Positions 46,347-57,129 of a stretch of DNA of 64,000 nucleotides are shown here, piece by piece (the stretch's first letter is position 1; every line of letters starts with the position of its first letter). Source of the DNA: Solenopsis invicta (lineage: Eukaryota; Arthropoda; Insecta; Hymenoptera; Formicidae); assembly GCF_016802725.1 (NCBI RefSeq), contig NC_052665.1, positions 24,476,001-24,540,000 of the forward strand, read 5' to 3'. The notes beneath the pieces are model-generated. The model ran no database searches, had not been told where the DNA came from, and worked only from the letters and a program-made list of their open reading frames with translations. The translations under genes were made by a program, and so were the position numbers.

Positions 46347-47328
46347 CCCTTAAACACGTAAGTGAGTCTAAGAGACCTCATATGAAGTTTTGAACGTTTG
46401 CTATGTAAAGACGGAATGAGATAGGAGGTTCGGACCAAGACGTAAAAAAGTTTGAAATCTCCTCTTTCGATTGATATGGTTGATCAACTTTTTTGGTCAA
46501 CTAGAATTTGAACGGCACGGCAGCAAAGTTTTGTTAGGGTCAATGCGACCCATATAGTGTGTAAGTGAAACTTTTTTTGTGAGTATTTTACATAAAAAAG
46601 CTGGACAAAATACGTTCGAACAGGTCGGTTTGCGCATGTTACTCTCATATACTCTGTCTAAAGTTGGAATACTATAAAATGCTGTAGAAAAGGGAGTTTT
46701 TCCGAAATATATCATAAAACACCTTAATTTTCAATTTTAGACACGATTTAATAAAAAAAACCTCATATTCGCTTTGTTACATAAGTATATTTTTTAATAG
46801 AAATGACAATGATATAATTTTTTTGAAAGTATGAATCTTTAGCTTTAAAACGCCGTATTGTAAAGTTCTTCAAAGTTTTTTGTTGCAAAGATATGATTTT
46901 TTTTTTTTAAGTGGATTTTTAGATGCCTAAAAATACCTCATATTCTCCATGTTACATAATTATACTTTTTAAAAGGAATGATTTTGCCAAATTTTATTTT
47001 GAAAATGTGACTCTTTAGCTTTAAAACGCCGTATTTGAAAATTCTTAAACATTTTTTGTTGCGATGATATGATTTTTTGAAGGAAAAGTGGATTTTTGAC
47101 CAATTTTTCATTTTTGCTTAATGGTTTTTCCTTTAACTTCACAATAAATTATTTTTTGGCAATGCCGATTGTGCAGTCACACTCCTGAGATTTCGAACTT
47201 TCGCTTAAAAAAAAAAAATTGTAGAAAAATATTGATTGTAATCAAAGCTTATAGCTTTTCAAAGTTGAAAAAGTCTCCCAGACCCAAAAATGTGTTTCCG
47301 TATTTTATAGGTTCGGTGTGTTTAATGA
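46347..47328 (+). mobile_element. piggyBac-like non-autonomous element, long form
   Basis: CCCTTAAACACGTAAGTG follows TTAA at 46343-46346; the right end, GGTGTGTTTAATGA, meets TTAA at 47329-47332. It matches the element at 518-1505 along its full length in opposite orientation. No transposase. Confidence 0.8.
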
Positions 47329-47331
47329 TTA

Positions 47332-47400
47332 ATTATTATTATTGTATTATTATTATTATTATTATTATCATTGTCATTGTTATTGTCATTATTATTATTT
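47332..47400. repeat. (ATT)n microsatellite
   Basis: Imperfect ATT/GTT/ATC triplets between the piggyBac-like element and the next fold-back. Confidence 0.9.
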
Positions 47401-48611
47401 ACTAGCTGTGCCCTGCCACGCGTTGCTATGGCTTACAAGGAAAGTTTGACAAGTGTAAAATTCAAAAAAATTTGAAACTTTGTACAAGTTTAAAGTAGAT
47501 GAATCTAATTACGAAACAATGTTTTTTAGCTGCTGATGTTTGGTTTTAAGGGTGCAGCATTCCCTTAAATAAAATTGGTGTTTACGTTTTCAAGCGAATA
47601 TCGCCGAAACAATGAGAAATATAAAAAAAATGTTTCCAGCAAAAGTTTTATGGTTTTGAAAGCTCTTTATAATGGCATGATCAAATTTTTCAAAAATGTT
47701 AAATTTTTCTAAATACTTCCATCACTTATCTTTTTTTTATTATTTAAATTGTTCTTGCAACTAAATTAAAGTTTATTTCACATAAAATTTAACCATATAT
47801 GATAAAGATGCGATCCGTAAACGTATTTTTGAGAAATAAACTGATTTGTGCAAACGTGTGAAAAAAAATTTTTTTGATTTTATTTGAAGTTTCTCTAATA
47901 TTATTTTAAATAATTACGAAATTATAAAATTACAGTTTTTAGCACACAATCAACTTTCTTCAAGATTTTGAAATTTATTTAAATATATTGGTTGGTATAA
48001 AAGTGGCTATTTATCAACAGGGCTTAAAAAGTTTGAAAATTCAATTAATTACTGTTATTTTAAAGAAGAAAAACATATACCAAAATGCAGTATTTGTGGT
48101 AAAATGGCTTTTATACGTTGTGTATGATACAAAAATTACTTCTGTTTTGTACACTTTTTTGAACATACCATTATTGTAACAATTATATAGAATAAATATC
48201 TTAGTTTTGTAAAAAATAAAATATTAAAGCAAGAACAATTTAAATAATAGAAAAAAGATAAGTGGTAGGGGTAAAATTTCTTTATAATGGCATAGAAATT
48301 TTTGAAAAATTTAACATTTTCGAAAAATTTGATCATGCCATTATAAAGAGTTTTTGAAACCATGAAACTTTTGCTGGAAACATATTTTTATATTTCTCAT
48401 TGTTTCAACGATATTCGTTTGAAAATGTAAAAACCGATTTTATTCAAGGGCATGTTGCATCCCTAAAACCAAATATCAACATCTAAAAAAAATTGTTTTG
48501 TGATTAGTTTCATCTACTCTAAACTTATACAAAGTTTCAGATTTTTTTGAATTTTACACTTGACGAACTCTTCTTGTAAACCACAGCAACACGTGGCAGG
48601 ACACAACTAGT
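47401..48611. mobile_element. Fold-back element with ACTAGYTGTGYCCTGCCACG ends
   Basis: The left end ACTAGCTGTGCCCTGCCACG mirrors CGTGGCAGGACACAACTAGT at the right. The arms of about 450 bp share TTTATAATGGCATGATCAAA / TTTGATCATGCCATTATAAA and AGATAAGTG blocks. The core includes a short unrecognised ORF (47988-48179). Confidence 0.85.
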
Positions 48612-48910
48612 AGGTATATAAAAACGCGCACACATTCGAATGCAACGTTGTGTCAAAATTTCAAAGCATTTGTTGAAGAACTTTTGGAGATTTAAGCTTT
48701 TGAACAAACAAACATTTACATTTTTATTTATATAGAAGATAGATTATAAAAAAACTCTTATTTTAATATTTATTGTATTATACTAATTTGCCTTTAACGC
48801 TCATTTGCGTAATACGCGATTAGCGATACGTATGAGATGAATTTGTTCCAATGCAGAAAAATCGAGCGTACAAACAGATACGTATAGCATGCATATATAC
48901 ATATACATAT
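48612..48910. other. Intron DNA, no feature recognised
   Basis: Short spacer between two fold-back elements. Confidence 0.5.
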
Positions 48911-48912
48911 AT

Positions 48913-49486
48913 ACAAGGTGTCCCAAAAAGGTCGGGACACCTAATATCTCAAGAAATATAAGTTTTACAGAAAAATGTTTCAGACAAAAGTTGCATGGTT
49001 TCGAGGAGGATAAGATGGTGTCATTAATTTGACCTTGAATAGTTGCTTAAAGGTCACGTGGAAGACACCTTCAATTTTTTAAATGGGACTACCAACTTTT
49101 TATTACATATTCTTGTAACTTATCTCGAGACCTTTCTAAAACACTACAAGAACGTTTATTTTTGTTGAGTACTTTCCGAGTTGTAACGCTTGAAAGTTAC
49201 AGTACACCGTAGCTTTCAAGCCTCACAACAAAAATAAACTTTCTTGTAGTGTTTTGGAAAGGTCTCGAGATAAGCTACAAGAATATGTAATAAAAAGTTG
49301 ACAATCCTATTTAAAAAATTAAAGGTGTCTTTCACGTGACCTTTAAGTAACTATTCAAGGTCAAATTAATGATACCATCTTATGTCCCTTTCGAAACCAT
49401 GCAACTTTTGTCTGAAACATTTTTATGTAAAACTTATATTTTCCGAGATATTTAGGTGTCCCGACCTTTTTGGGACACCCTGTATA
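48913..49486. mobile_element. Fold-back MITE, about 570 bp
   Basis: AAGGTGTCCCAAAAAGGTCG at the left mirrors CGACCTTTTTGGGACACCCT at the right. The arms run almost to a central axis near 49200, where CTTGAAAGTTACAGTACACC meets GTAGCTTTCAAG. TA occurs at both borders. Confidence 0.93.
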
Positions 49487-49564
49487 TATTGTATATGTAT
49501 ATAAGGAATTTGTTATTATTTTTCAAGAATGATACATCGGGAAGACACTTTATCATTTATGGTT

Positions 49565-49915
49565 GGATTTGTATAAAAATAAGCTTTTTGTAATTAAAAT
49601 ATTTAAAAGTTTTAAAAAACAAATGTGAAGTGAGGGGAAGTATAAAAATATTCTGTTTTTTTATTTTTTTTAAATTGTTGTAAAGTACTTTTGGAGTCAT
49701 TTAACTTTTATTCAGAATATTTTTGTTTAACTTTTATATTCTCGACGATAATTGCTTGGAAAGACAAAAACCGATTTTTTTCAAAAAGATGTTTAACTTC
49801 TTAAAACTGTAAACACAAACAAAAAATATTTTTGTGTTACAAATAAACTCCTCTATGTGTACACAAAATTTCAGAAATTTATGACTTTTTGGTTTTGTGA
49901 TCGTTCCTTGTCAGA
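49565..49915. repeat. Single arm of the 26768-type fold-back family
   Basis: AAAAACCGATTTTTTTCAAA, GTAAAGTACTTTTGGAGTCA and CATTTAACTTTTATTCAGAA match the arms at 27940-28030 and 28560-28650. No mirrored partner nearby. Confidence 0.55.
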
Positions 49916-50081
49916 GCGGAGGCCCAACGTTATGCACCGTTTTTACGTAGCCATTGCCGCTAGTAAATAACTCCTCGCGCAATTTTGACCGCGTTTGGAT
50001 TTGGCGGAGGGCCGGACTGATTCAGCTATCTTTATTAATTTATAACTCGTTAACTATTGCGAAAATTGCAAAGTGGTATGA

Positions 50082-50090
50082 CTTTTCGAT
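50082..50090 (+). repeat. Target-site duplication, left copy
   Basis: CTTTTCGAT, identical to 59409-59417. Confidence 0.93.
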
Positions 50091-50250
50091 ACCTATGTGA
50101 ACCTGGCACCCGACTTCAGGAAAAAAATTTTTTTAAATATGCATTTAATTAAGCTTGGATTGTACCCGTTTGTACCACATTTCTTTTCGTTTGTACCTCA
50201 AAGAGTTGAAAAATATAGAGGTTTCAAAAAATGTTAGCACCCCACATTAT
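50091..50250 (+). repeat. Left terminal unique segment of fold-back arm
   Basis: An inverted copy of 59249-59408 with only a few differences. It contains three TTGTAC motifs (GATTGTACCC, GTTTGTACCA, GTTTGTACCT) outside the array. Confidence 0.9.
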
Positions 50251-53175
50251 GATATTCGAAGTCCGCAAGCGGGTGCTGTTTCGTAATCGTTTGTATCCAA
50301 TTGTACCACCGCGCGTTTCGTTTGTACCCCTAAGGGGGTGATTGTACCGCAATTTCAAAATAGGGGTACGAGCAAACTTCGCCATTTTTCAAGATATTCG
50401 AAGTCCGCAAGCGGGTGCTGTTTCGTAATCGTTTGTACTTGATTGTACCACCGCGCGTTTCGTTTGTACCCCTAAGGGGGTGATTGTACCGCAATTTCAA
50501 AATAGGGGTAAGAGCAAACTTCGCCATTTTTCAAGATATTCGAAGTCCGCAAGCGGGTGCTGTTTCGTAATCATTTGTACCCGATTGTACCACCGCGCGT
50601 TTTGTTTGTACCCCTAAGGGGGTGATTGTACCGCAATTTCAAAATAGGGGTAAAAGCAACCTTCGCCATTTTTCAAGATATTCGAAGTCCGCAAGCGGGT
50701 GCTGTTTCGTAATCGTTTGTATCCGATTGTACCACCGCGCGTTTCGTTTGTACCCCTAAGGGGGTGATTGTACCGCAATTTCAAAATAGGGGTAAGAGCA
50801 AACTTCGCCATTTTTCAAGATATTCGAAGTCCGCAAGCGGGTGCCGTTTCGTAATCGTTTGTACTTGATTGTACCACCGCGCGTTTCGTTTGTACCCCTA
50901 AGGGGGTGATTGTACCGCCATTTCAAAATAGGGGTAAGAGCAAACTTCGCCATTTTTCAAGATATTCGAAGTCCGCAAGCCGGTGCTGTTTCGTAATCGT
51001 TTGTACCCGATTGTACCACCGCGCGTTTTGTTTGTACCCCTAAGGGGGTGATTGTACCGCAATTTCAAAATAGGTGTAAGAGCAAACTTCGCCATTTTTC
51101 AAGATATTCGAAGTCCGCAAGTGGGTGCTGTTTCGTAATCGTTTGTATACTTGATTGTACCACCGCGCGTTTCGTTTGTACCCCTAAGGGGGTGATTGTA
51201 CCGCCATTTCAAAATAGGGGTAAGAGTAAACTTCGCCATTTTTCAAGATATTCGAAGTCCGCAAGTCGGTGCTGTTTCGTAATCGTTTGTACCCGATTGT
51301 ACCACCGCGCGTTTCGTTTGTACCCCTAAGGGGGTGATTGTACCGCAATTTCAAAATAGGGGTAAGAGCAAACTTCGCCATTTTTCAAGATATTCGAAGT
51401 CCGCAAGCCGGTGCTGTTTCGTAATCGTTTGTACCCGATTGTACCACCGCGCGTTTCGTTTGTACCCCTAAGGGGGTGATTGTACCGCAATTTCAAAATA
51501 GGGGTAAGAGCAAACTTCGCCATTTCTCAAGATATTCGAAGTCCGCAAGCGGGTGCTGTTTCGTAATCGTTTGTACTTGATTGTACCACCGCGCGTTTCG
51601 TTTGTACCCCTAAGGGGGTGATTGTACCGCAATTTCAAAATAGGGGTAAGAGCAAACTTCGCCATTTTTCAAGATATTCGAAGTCCGCAAGCGGGTGCTG
51701 TTTCGTAATCATTTGTACCCGATTGTACCACCGCGCGTTTTGTTTGTACCCCTAAGGGGGTGATTGTACCGCAATTTCAAAATAGGGGTAAAAGCAACCT
51801 TCGCCATTTTTCAAGATATTCGAAGTCCGCAAGCGGGTGCTGTTTCGTAATCGTTTGTACCCGATTGTACCACCGCGCGTTTCGTTTGTACCCCTAAGGG
51901 GGTGATTGTACCGCAATTTCAAAATAGGGGTAAGAGCAAACTTCGCCATTTTTCAAGATATTCGAAGTCCGCAAGCGGGTGCCGTTTCGTAATCGTTTGT
52001 ACTTGATTGTACCACCGCGCGTTTCGTTTGTACCCCTAAGGGGGTGATTGTACCGCCATTTCAAATAGGGGTAAGAGCAAACTTCGCCATTTTTCAAGAT
52101 ATTCAAAGTCCGCAAGCCGGTGCTGTTTCGTAATCGTTTGTACCCGATTGTACCACCGCGCGTTTTGTTTGTACCCCTAAGGGGGTGATTGTACCGCAAT
52201 TTCAAAATAGGTGTAAGAGCAAACTTCGCCATTTTTCAAGATATTCGAAGTCCGCAAGCGGGTGCTGTTTCGTAATCGTTTGTATACTTGATTGTACCAC
52301 CGCGCGTTTCGTTTGTACCCCTAAGGGGGTGATTGTACCGCCATTTCAAAATAGGGGTAAGAGTAAACTTCGCCATTTTTCAAGATATTCGAAGTCCGCA
52401 AGTCGGTGCTGTTTCGTAATCGTTTGTACCCGATTGTACCACCGCGCGTTTCGTATGTACCCCTAAGGGGGTGATTGTACCGCAATTTCAAAATAGGGGT
52501 AAGAGCAAACTTCGCCATTTTTCAAGATATTCGAAGTCCGCAAGCCGGTGCTGTTTCGTAATCGTTTGTACCCGATTGTACCACCGCGCGTTTCGTTTGT
52601 ACCCCTAAGGGGGTGATTGTACCGCAATTTCAAAATAGGGGTAAGAGCAAACTTTGCCATTTTTCAAAATATTCGAAGTCCGCAAGCGGGTGCTGTTTCG
52701 TAATCGTTTGTGCTTGATTGTACCACCGCGCGTTTCGTTTGTACCCCTAAGGGGGTGATTGTACCGCAATTTCAAAATAGGGGTAAGAGCAAACTTTGCC
52801 ATTTTTCAAGATATTCGAAGTCCGCAAGCCGGTGCTGTTTCGTAATCGTTTGTATCCGATTGTACCACCGCGCGTTTCGTTTGTTCCCCTGAGAGGGTGA
52901 TTGTACCGCAATTTCAAAATAGGGGTAAGAGCAAACTTCGCCATTTTTCAAGATATTCGAAGTCCGCAAGCGGGTGCTGTTTCGTAATCGTTTGTACCCG
53001 ATTGTACCACCGCGCGTTTCGTTTGTACCCCTAAGGGGGTGATTGTACAGCAATTTCAAAATAGGGGTAAGAGCAAACTTCGCCATTTTTCAAGATATTC
53101 GAAGTCCGCAAGCGGGTGCTGTTTCGTAATCGTTTGTACTCGATTGTACCTCCGCGCGTTTCGTTTGTACTTTCA
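50251..53175 (+). repeat. 142-bp tandem array, left arm, about 20 units
   Basis: Units are spaced 142 bp apart with rare shifts to 141 or 144 bp. Each has ATATTCGAAGTCCGCAAGC, then TTTCGTAATCGTTTGTA, ACCACCGCGCGTTT, CCCCTAAGGGGGTGATTG and AAATAGGGGTAAGAGCAAAC. Variants repeat with a period of about 1,137 bp: AAAAGCAACC occurs at 50651 and 51789, and TTTGTATACTTGATTG at 51143 and 52280. The 65-codon ORFs repeating on the minus strand are periodicity artefacts. Confidence 0.95.
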
Positions 53176-54929
53176 AGTAGGTGATTGTTCCAAAGTTAAA
53201 GAAATATTTCATTATGTTAATGGTACTGATATTTAAATTTGTTATATGAGGAAGTTGCATTGAGTTTTGTAGTTTGTGCATATTATCATATTTATTTTTT
53301 ATTGTGGTATTTTTGTTATTTTTTTAATTTTTTTAAATGTTTGTTTTTATTTATGTTTTGTTATTATGAATTTTTCTTATATTTTTGTATATATTGAAAG
53401 TAGTATTTTAATTATTTTTTTTACTTTTTCAGTTTTGTTTTTGTATCTTTTATTTATTTTTATTATGCGTGTTGTTTTTATTGTAATGGAATATTGTAAT
53501 TGATTTGTTTTATATTTTTATATAAATTAGAAGTGATATGTTTTTTTTGTTGTGTTACGCGTTTTCACGCGTTTAATGGTTTGATATCTCGACAGAGATC
53601 ATTATGAATTTCCCATTTTCCAGTTAGTCTTCGAATATGTGCTATATAATGACCCATTGTGTTCTCATTATTTTGTCCTTCGTATTCTATTGCAGCAAGC
53701 AGTCTGTATACTGTATTATGAAATTGAATTTTATTCGGTATTTCATTTAATGTAAACTTTCCTGTCCAGTTAAATATATTAAGATTTTTTGCGAGATCTG
53801 TTGATTGTAAACATTCTATGTCTATAAACAGGAACTGACCGCAAATAACGAAATGTTCGATGTTGTTTTCGTTACGAGTGCATTTTTTATTGTTGTAAGA
53901 GTATTGCTCATTCACAACGCCTTCCAAAGCATTCATGTACTCTGTGTAAAATAATTTTGGGTTGATTTGTAAAATGTTGTATTTGTCTTCTCGCGTATAT
54001 CGACAGTGGAGACAGTTGATATTAATTTTGCATGAAAATTCATTTTGTAATAAATGGTTAGCCACTAAATTGGAGATGTTGTAATTGCAATCTATTGTTC
54101 CACGTAGAGGCGTAATGAATTTATTTAATATCAGTGCCCTCTCTTTATATATTTTCACAGATGGTCCATATATTGATAATTCTTTTATGAAACGAAATGT
54201 GTCGTTTTCTGTTCGCTCTAAATAAAGATGAAAACTTGCCCAGTCGTAATACGTAACCAATAGTGTCTGCGCAATAGCATCGAAAGGACATGTATTTATT
54301 AATGACACAGGTTTCTTTTCAAGTATCACTGGGCCTAAAGTACTACCATTTTTTAGTAATGGTACAGTTTTAGTAAATTTTGGTTTTTTATGAATGCTTT
54401 CAATATCTGGACAAATAGTTAAATACTTGCCACGGTTCTTAGGACTGTTGTTTTTGCCTCTCCAATTTTCTTTTTCATTTAGGTAAGTGTGACTTGTTAA
54501 GTTAGTACATTCATCAGTAGTTATATTTGTGTTAGATATATCCTCTATGTCAATATCTTTGTTATCGATAGGTAAAACGTCAGCAATTGTTACACATTTT
54601 TTGTCCTGATTGATTGAAGATATGTCTGATTTTCTCGAACTTGCAGCTGAAATATTTATGATATTGCAATCGTCATTATCGGTTGTGATATTACATAAAA
54701 CAGGAGATATAAATTTATTTGAATTGATTTTGTCAGAATTTTTAGTATTATTATGTTCAGTCTGTGAATCAGTGGCGTGTAATATTTTTATGGCACCTGT
54801 AAGTGTTCTAATGTGCGTAACCATAAATTTATCAGCACGTATGCATTTATTTTTAAAAACAAATTGTTTTAATTCTCTGAAATATTCTTCGCTGCAGGCA
54901 GAAGATGCTGTTTGTGCCGACATTAGTTC
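53176..54929 (+). repeat. Inner left arm of the fold-back transposon
   Basis: An inverted, nearly identical copy of 57130-58885, including 390 bp of T-rich non-coding DNA beyond the gene's stop. The match ends exactly at GAACTAATGTC / GACATTAGTTC. Confidence 0.93.
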
Positions 54930-55340
54930 TGTCCATAAAAGAAAATGTTTCGCAATTTTAAGTAAATTGTTAGCGAATTCAGGACACCAATATGGATTTG
55001 GCCTTTCTCCTTCAGTACTACTTGTTTCAATTTCTGATTGAATGCGCTGCAAAAAGTTCATTACTTTTGTACTGCATTTATTGTTATTTATTTCAATCAT
55101 AAAATTATTATCACAAGGATTTTTTTCACAATCAGTATCGTATAAGAATTCGTCGCCCTTAATTAATTGAATTAATCTCTGTTGTGCACTAAAACAATTA
55201 TTTTTTTCTTCACTAATTATATTTTCGGTGTCGGAAATACTAGTGATTAAGAGATCATGACAAATTTGGCGAAATTTATCAATATCTGTACATTTTGTTA
55301 AAAGACCAACGCAGCGTACGTAAAAATCTTTAATTCGCAT
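53565..55340 (-). CDS. NOF-like transposon protein, second half, with USP-like C-terminus
   Basis: A 591-codon ORF that is the frameshifted continuation of 55351-56751. Its N-terminal third starts MRIKDFYVRCVGLLTKC; the middle is Asn/Ser/Asp-rich and probably disordered. From about residue 345 a protease-like domain is seen: INTCPFDAIAQTLL with Cys351, CLHCRYTRED with a CxxC, then YRLLAAIEYEG, MGHYIAHI with His564, and GKWEIHND with Asn580/Asp581. The order NTC...C-box, Y.L.A.I..G...GHY and W...ND follows the Cys and His boxes of ubiquitin-specific proteases (peptidase C19). That comparison is by eye, and an Ulp1- or OTU-like fold is not excluded. Residues 140 onward lie in the fold-back arm and are repeated identically at 57130-58494. 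The stop is followed directly by arm sequence. Confidence 0.8.
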   Translation of the reverse strand: MRIKDFYVRCVGLLTKCTDIDKFRQICHDLLITSISDTENIISEEKNNCFSAQQRLIQLIKGDEFLYDTDCEKNPCDNNFMIEINNNKCSTKVMNFLQRIQSEIETSSTEGERPNPYWCPEFANNLLKIAKHFLLWTELMSAQTASSACSEEYFRELKQFVFKNKCIRADKFMVTHIRTLTGAIKILHATDSQTEHNNTKNSDKINSNKFISPVLCNITTDNDDCNIINISAASSRKSDISSINQDKKCVTIADVLPIDNKDIDIEDISNTNITTDECTNLTSHTYLNEKENWRGKNNSPKNRGKYLTICPDIESIHKKPKFTKTVPLLKNGSTLGPVILEKKPVSLINTCPFDAIAQTLLVTYYDWASFHLYLERTENDTFRFIKELSIYGPSVKIYKERALILNKFITPLRGTIDCNYNISNLVANHLLQNEFSCKININCLHCRYTREDKYNILQINPKLFYTEYMNALEGVVNEQYSYNNKKCTRNENNIEHFVICGQFLFIDIECLQSTDLAKNLNIFNWTGKFTLNEIPNKIQFHNTVYRLLAAIEYEGQNNENTMGHYIAHIRRLTGKWEIHNDLCRDIKPLNA

Positions 55341-55350
55341 ATGTTTATTT

Positions 55351-56751
55351 TCAAAGCATTTCCATCCGACAAACTAATTTTATTAGATGTGCAATGTCAA
55401 TGCGTATGATACATTTTGGTTTCTGTACAGAATCAGAATCTTCTAAAAATTTCATACATTGATCGACGTATGTACTTAAATTTACATCGTTAAATGCAAG
55501 ACTAATTGCATTTAATAACGCGAGAGAATAGTCAGTGACAATTTCAGAAGGATGAGGAACAGGTGTACGCAACCATTCTCGTAACCAGAAAGATAACATG
55601 TTGGTATCATGTTTTTCTGAAATCATTTGACACACTGGAAGTATTTTACCATTAAAAGGAGCTACGATTTGATACAAAAATATTGTATGTGACGAACCAT
55701 CTGGCCTTTTAATAGGTTTTATTAATGAACCAGTTGCATCTATACTTAAAGTACCTGTTTTATTTTGTTGTTTATTAAACTGTCTGTATAAGAATACTTG
55801 TTCATTGCTCCAATACATAACAAAAAGTTTATCTATGCCTATTTCTCTTATGAAACTGGCAAATTCGGCTTTATATTTTAATTCAACAATAGATAGAATT
55901 GGATCAGAGATATTACTTAGTCCTAACTCTCGATCATTTTCTAATTGTTTAGCTTTACGTAAGACATTTTCATTGTACAAATGCGCTGGTTCTACCTCTC
56001 CAAATGTCATTATTTCATTTGCTTTTTTTCTTCTCCATGCATATGTTGATGATGCACATAATTCTTTTACAACGCATGCTCTATTAGCACCACGTAATTG
56101 TCGTTTTTTTGTATGTTTCACGCCCGTAGTATCACTAGTCGATACATAAATATCCAAACCATTTTTTGTTGGTTTCTCAGTACTGTACGCATTAATAATC
56201 GATCCGCATTCGGAACACTTTCCCCATAATTTAAGAAATAGTTTACCAATATTATCATTAACTTTTGCATTTTTGAATGAAAAACAACAGGGAACCTTTA
56301 AGGCATTCCATATTTCTGCAGCGATTACATCTACCCAGCCTTTATTTAAAATTTTGTAAGAACGATTTTTATATTCAACATCCACTGGTGCTATTTTTAT
56401 CCATGTTTCATATGATAAACGAATGGTAGTGCGTAAGGATGGGAAAACGTTATTTGAGGATTGCGTGGACCAATTAGACTGATTACTATCGTTAGTTGAC
56501 GTAGAAATATCACGAATCGTAATGCCATGATAATTACATAATTTATTTAATAAATCGTGTCTGTTCTGTGATACATATAAGAATATGTATTTTTTGGACA
56601 TGGAATTGTCTAATTTAATGCATGCTTCCTCCCAAACGGAATGCGTTAAATTTAACGGTTTACGTTTATCATTCAAGATTTGTAAGTCTTTAAGAGCCTC
56701 GAATATCTCGCTCGGAGATTTTACGGCTTTCCGCGGCATGTTGAGTGACAA
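55351..56751 (-). CDS. NOF-like transposase, N-terminal half (DDE region)
   Basis: A 466-codon ORF in the single-copy loop. Residues 1-80 are a basic N-terminus starting MSLNMPRKAVKSPSE; Met5 is an alternative start. KCSECGSI at 179-182 gives a CxxC zinc-type motif. Candidate catalytic residues are Asp338 (LSIDATGS), Asp407 (IVTDYSLALLNA) and, at the end, RIDIAHLIKLVC with Asp452 and His455. The DAT...TDYS...DxxH pattern fits a Mutator-like DDE transposase; the final Glu was not located. The frame closes at TGA after CRMEML. Skipping one A puts WKCFENKHMRIKDF in frame with the following ORF, so one indel (or programmed slip) splits a protein of about 1,065 residues. Confidence 0.8.
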   Translation of the reverse strand: MSLNMPRKAVKSPSEIFEALKDLQILNDKRKPLNLTHSVWEEACIKLDNSMSKKYIFLYVSQNRHDLLNKLCNYHGITIRDISTSTNDSNQSNWSTQSSNNVFPSLRTTIRLSYETWIKIAPVDVEYKNRSYKILNKGWVDVIAAEIWNALKVPCCFSFKNAKVNDNIGKLFLKLWGKCSECGSIINAYSTEKPTKNGLDIYVSTSDTTGVKHTKKRQLRGANRACVVKELCASSTYAWRRKKANEIMTFGEVEPAHLYNENVLRKAKQLENDRELGLSNISDPILSIVELKYKAEFASFIREIGIDKLFVMYWSNEQVFLYRQFNKQQNKTGTLSIDATGSLIKPIKRPDGSSHTIFLYQIVAPFNGKILPVCQMISEKHDTNMLSFWLREWLRTPVPHPSEIVTDYSLALLNAISLAFNDVNLSTYVDQCMKFLEDSDSVQKPKCIIRIDIAHLIKLVCRMEML

Positions 56752-57129
56752 TTAATCGTAAAATAATTAATCGACAAATTATAAAAAAGAAAAGACAAGA
56801 AAAGTATTAAAAGGGCAAAAGAAAGAAGAGCTAAAAGTGTAAAGAGAAACACGGCCTTATTGGACACGGATACTTTTTCGAAAAAAAAAAGTAAACACGG
56901 TCGCTTATTGCACTACGCTTTCGCTAATCGCTGCATATAACGTTCAGCAGTAACCCAGCTATTAACAGCGAGGCTGAGCAGTACGATTGCTTATATAATC
57001 CGCTTCCCCACCTACAGCCATCCCACCACCCGTTGTCTGCCGTCGGGGATCATTCGCCGATGAATGCCGAAGAATGCCGGAGGACGACGAGCCGAACGGC
57101 CGACGGATGCCTTTCCTCCGAACTTCGAC
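56752..57129. promoter_or_regulatory. Loop region between the divergent ORFs, possible promoter
   Basis: A 378-bp segment between the minus-strand gene start and the inverted arm. TTATATAATC at 56991-57000 offers a TATA-like box on either strand. The part at 57000-57129 is much GC-richer than its surroundings and lacks the AT bias of the rest of the element. Promoter function is inference only. Confidence 0.35.

Noticed and set aside
50330..53086. Repeated 65-codon minus-strand ORFs beginning MAKFALTPIL
   Set aside because: They recur every 142 bp and arise from the tandem array; the unit length is not a multiple of three and no conserved product is possible.
50251..53175. Possible CRISPR-like or centromeric satellite array
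   Set aside because: Units are contiguous, 142 bp, without spacers, and have an inverted counterpart at the other end of a transposon flanked by a 9-bp duplication.
54610..55041. Plus-strand 143-codon ORF beginning MIEDMSDFLE (and its mirror at 57012-57449)
   Set aside because: It is the antisense shadow of the NOF-like gene; the Leu/Ser/Val-rich composition comes from an Asn/Asp/Ser-rich coding strand.
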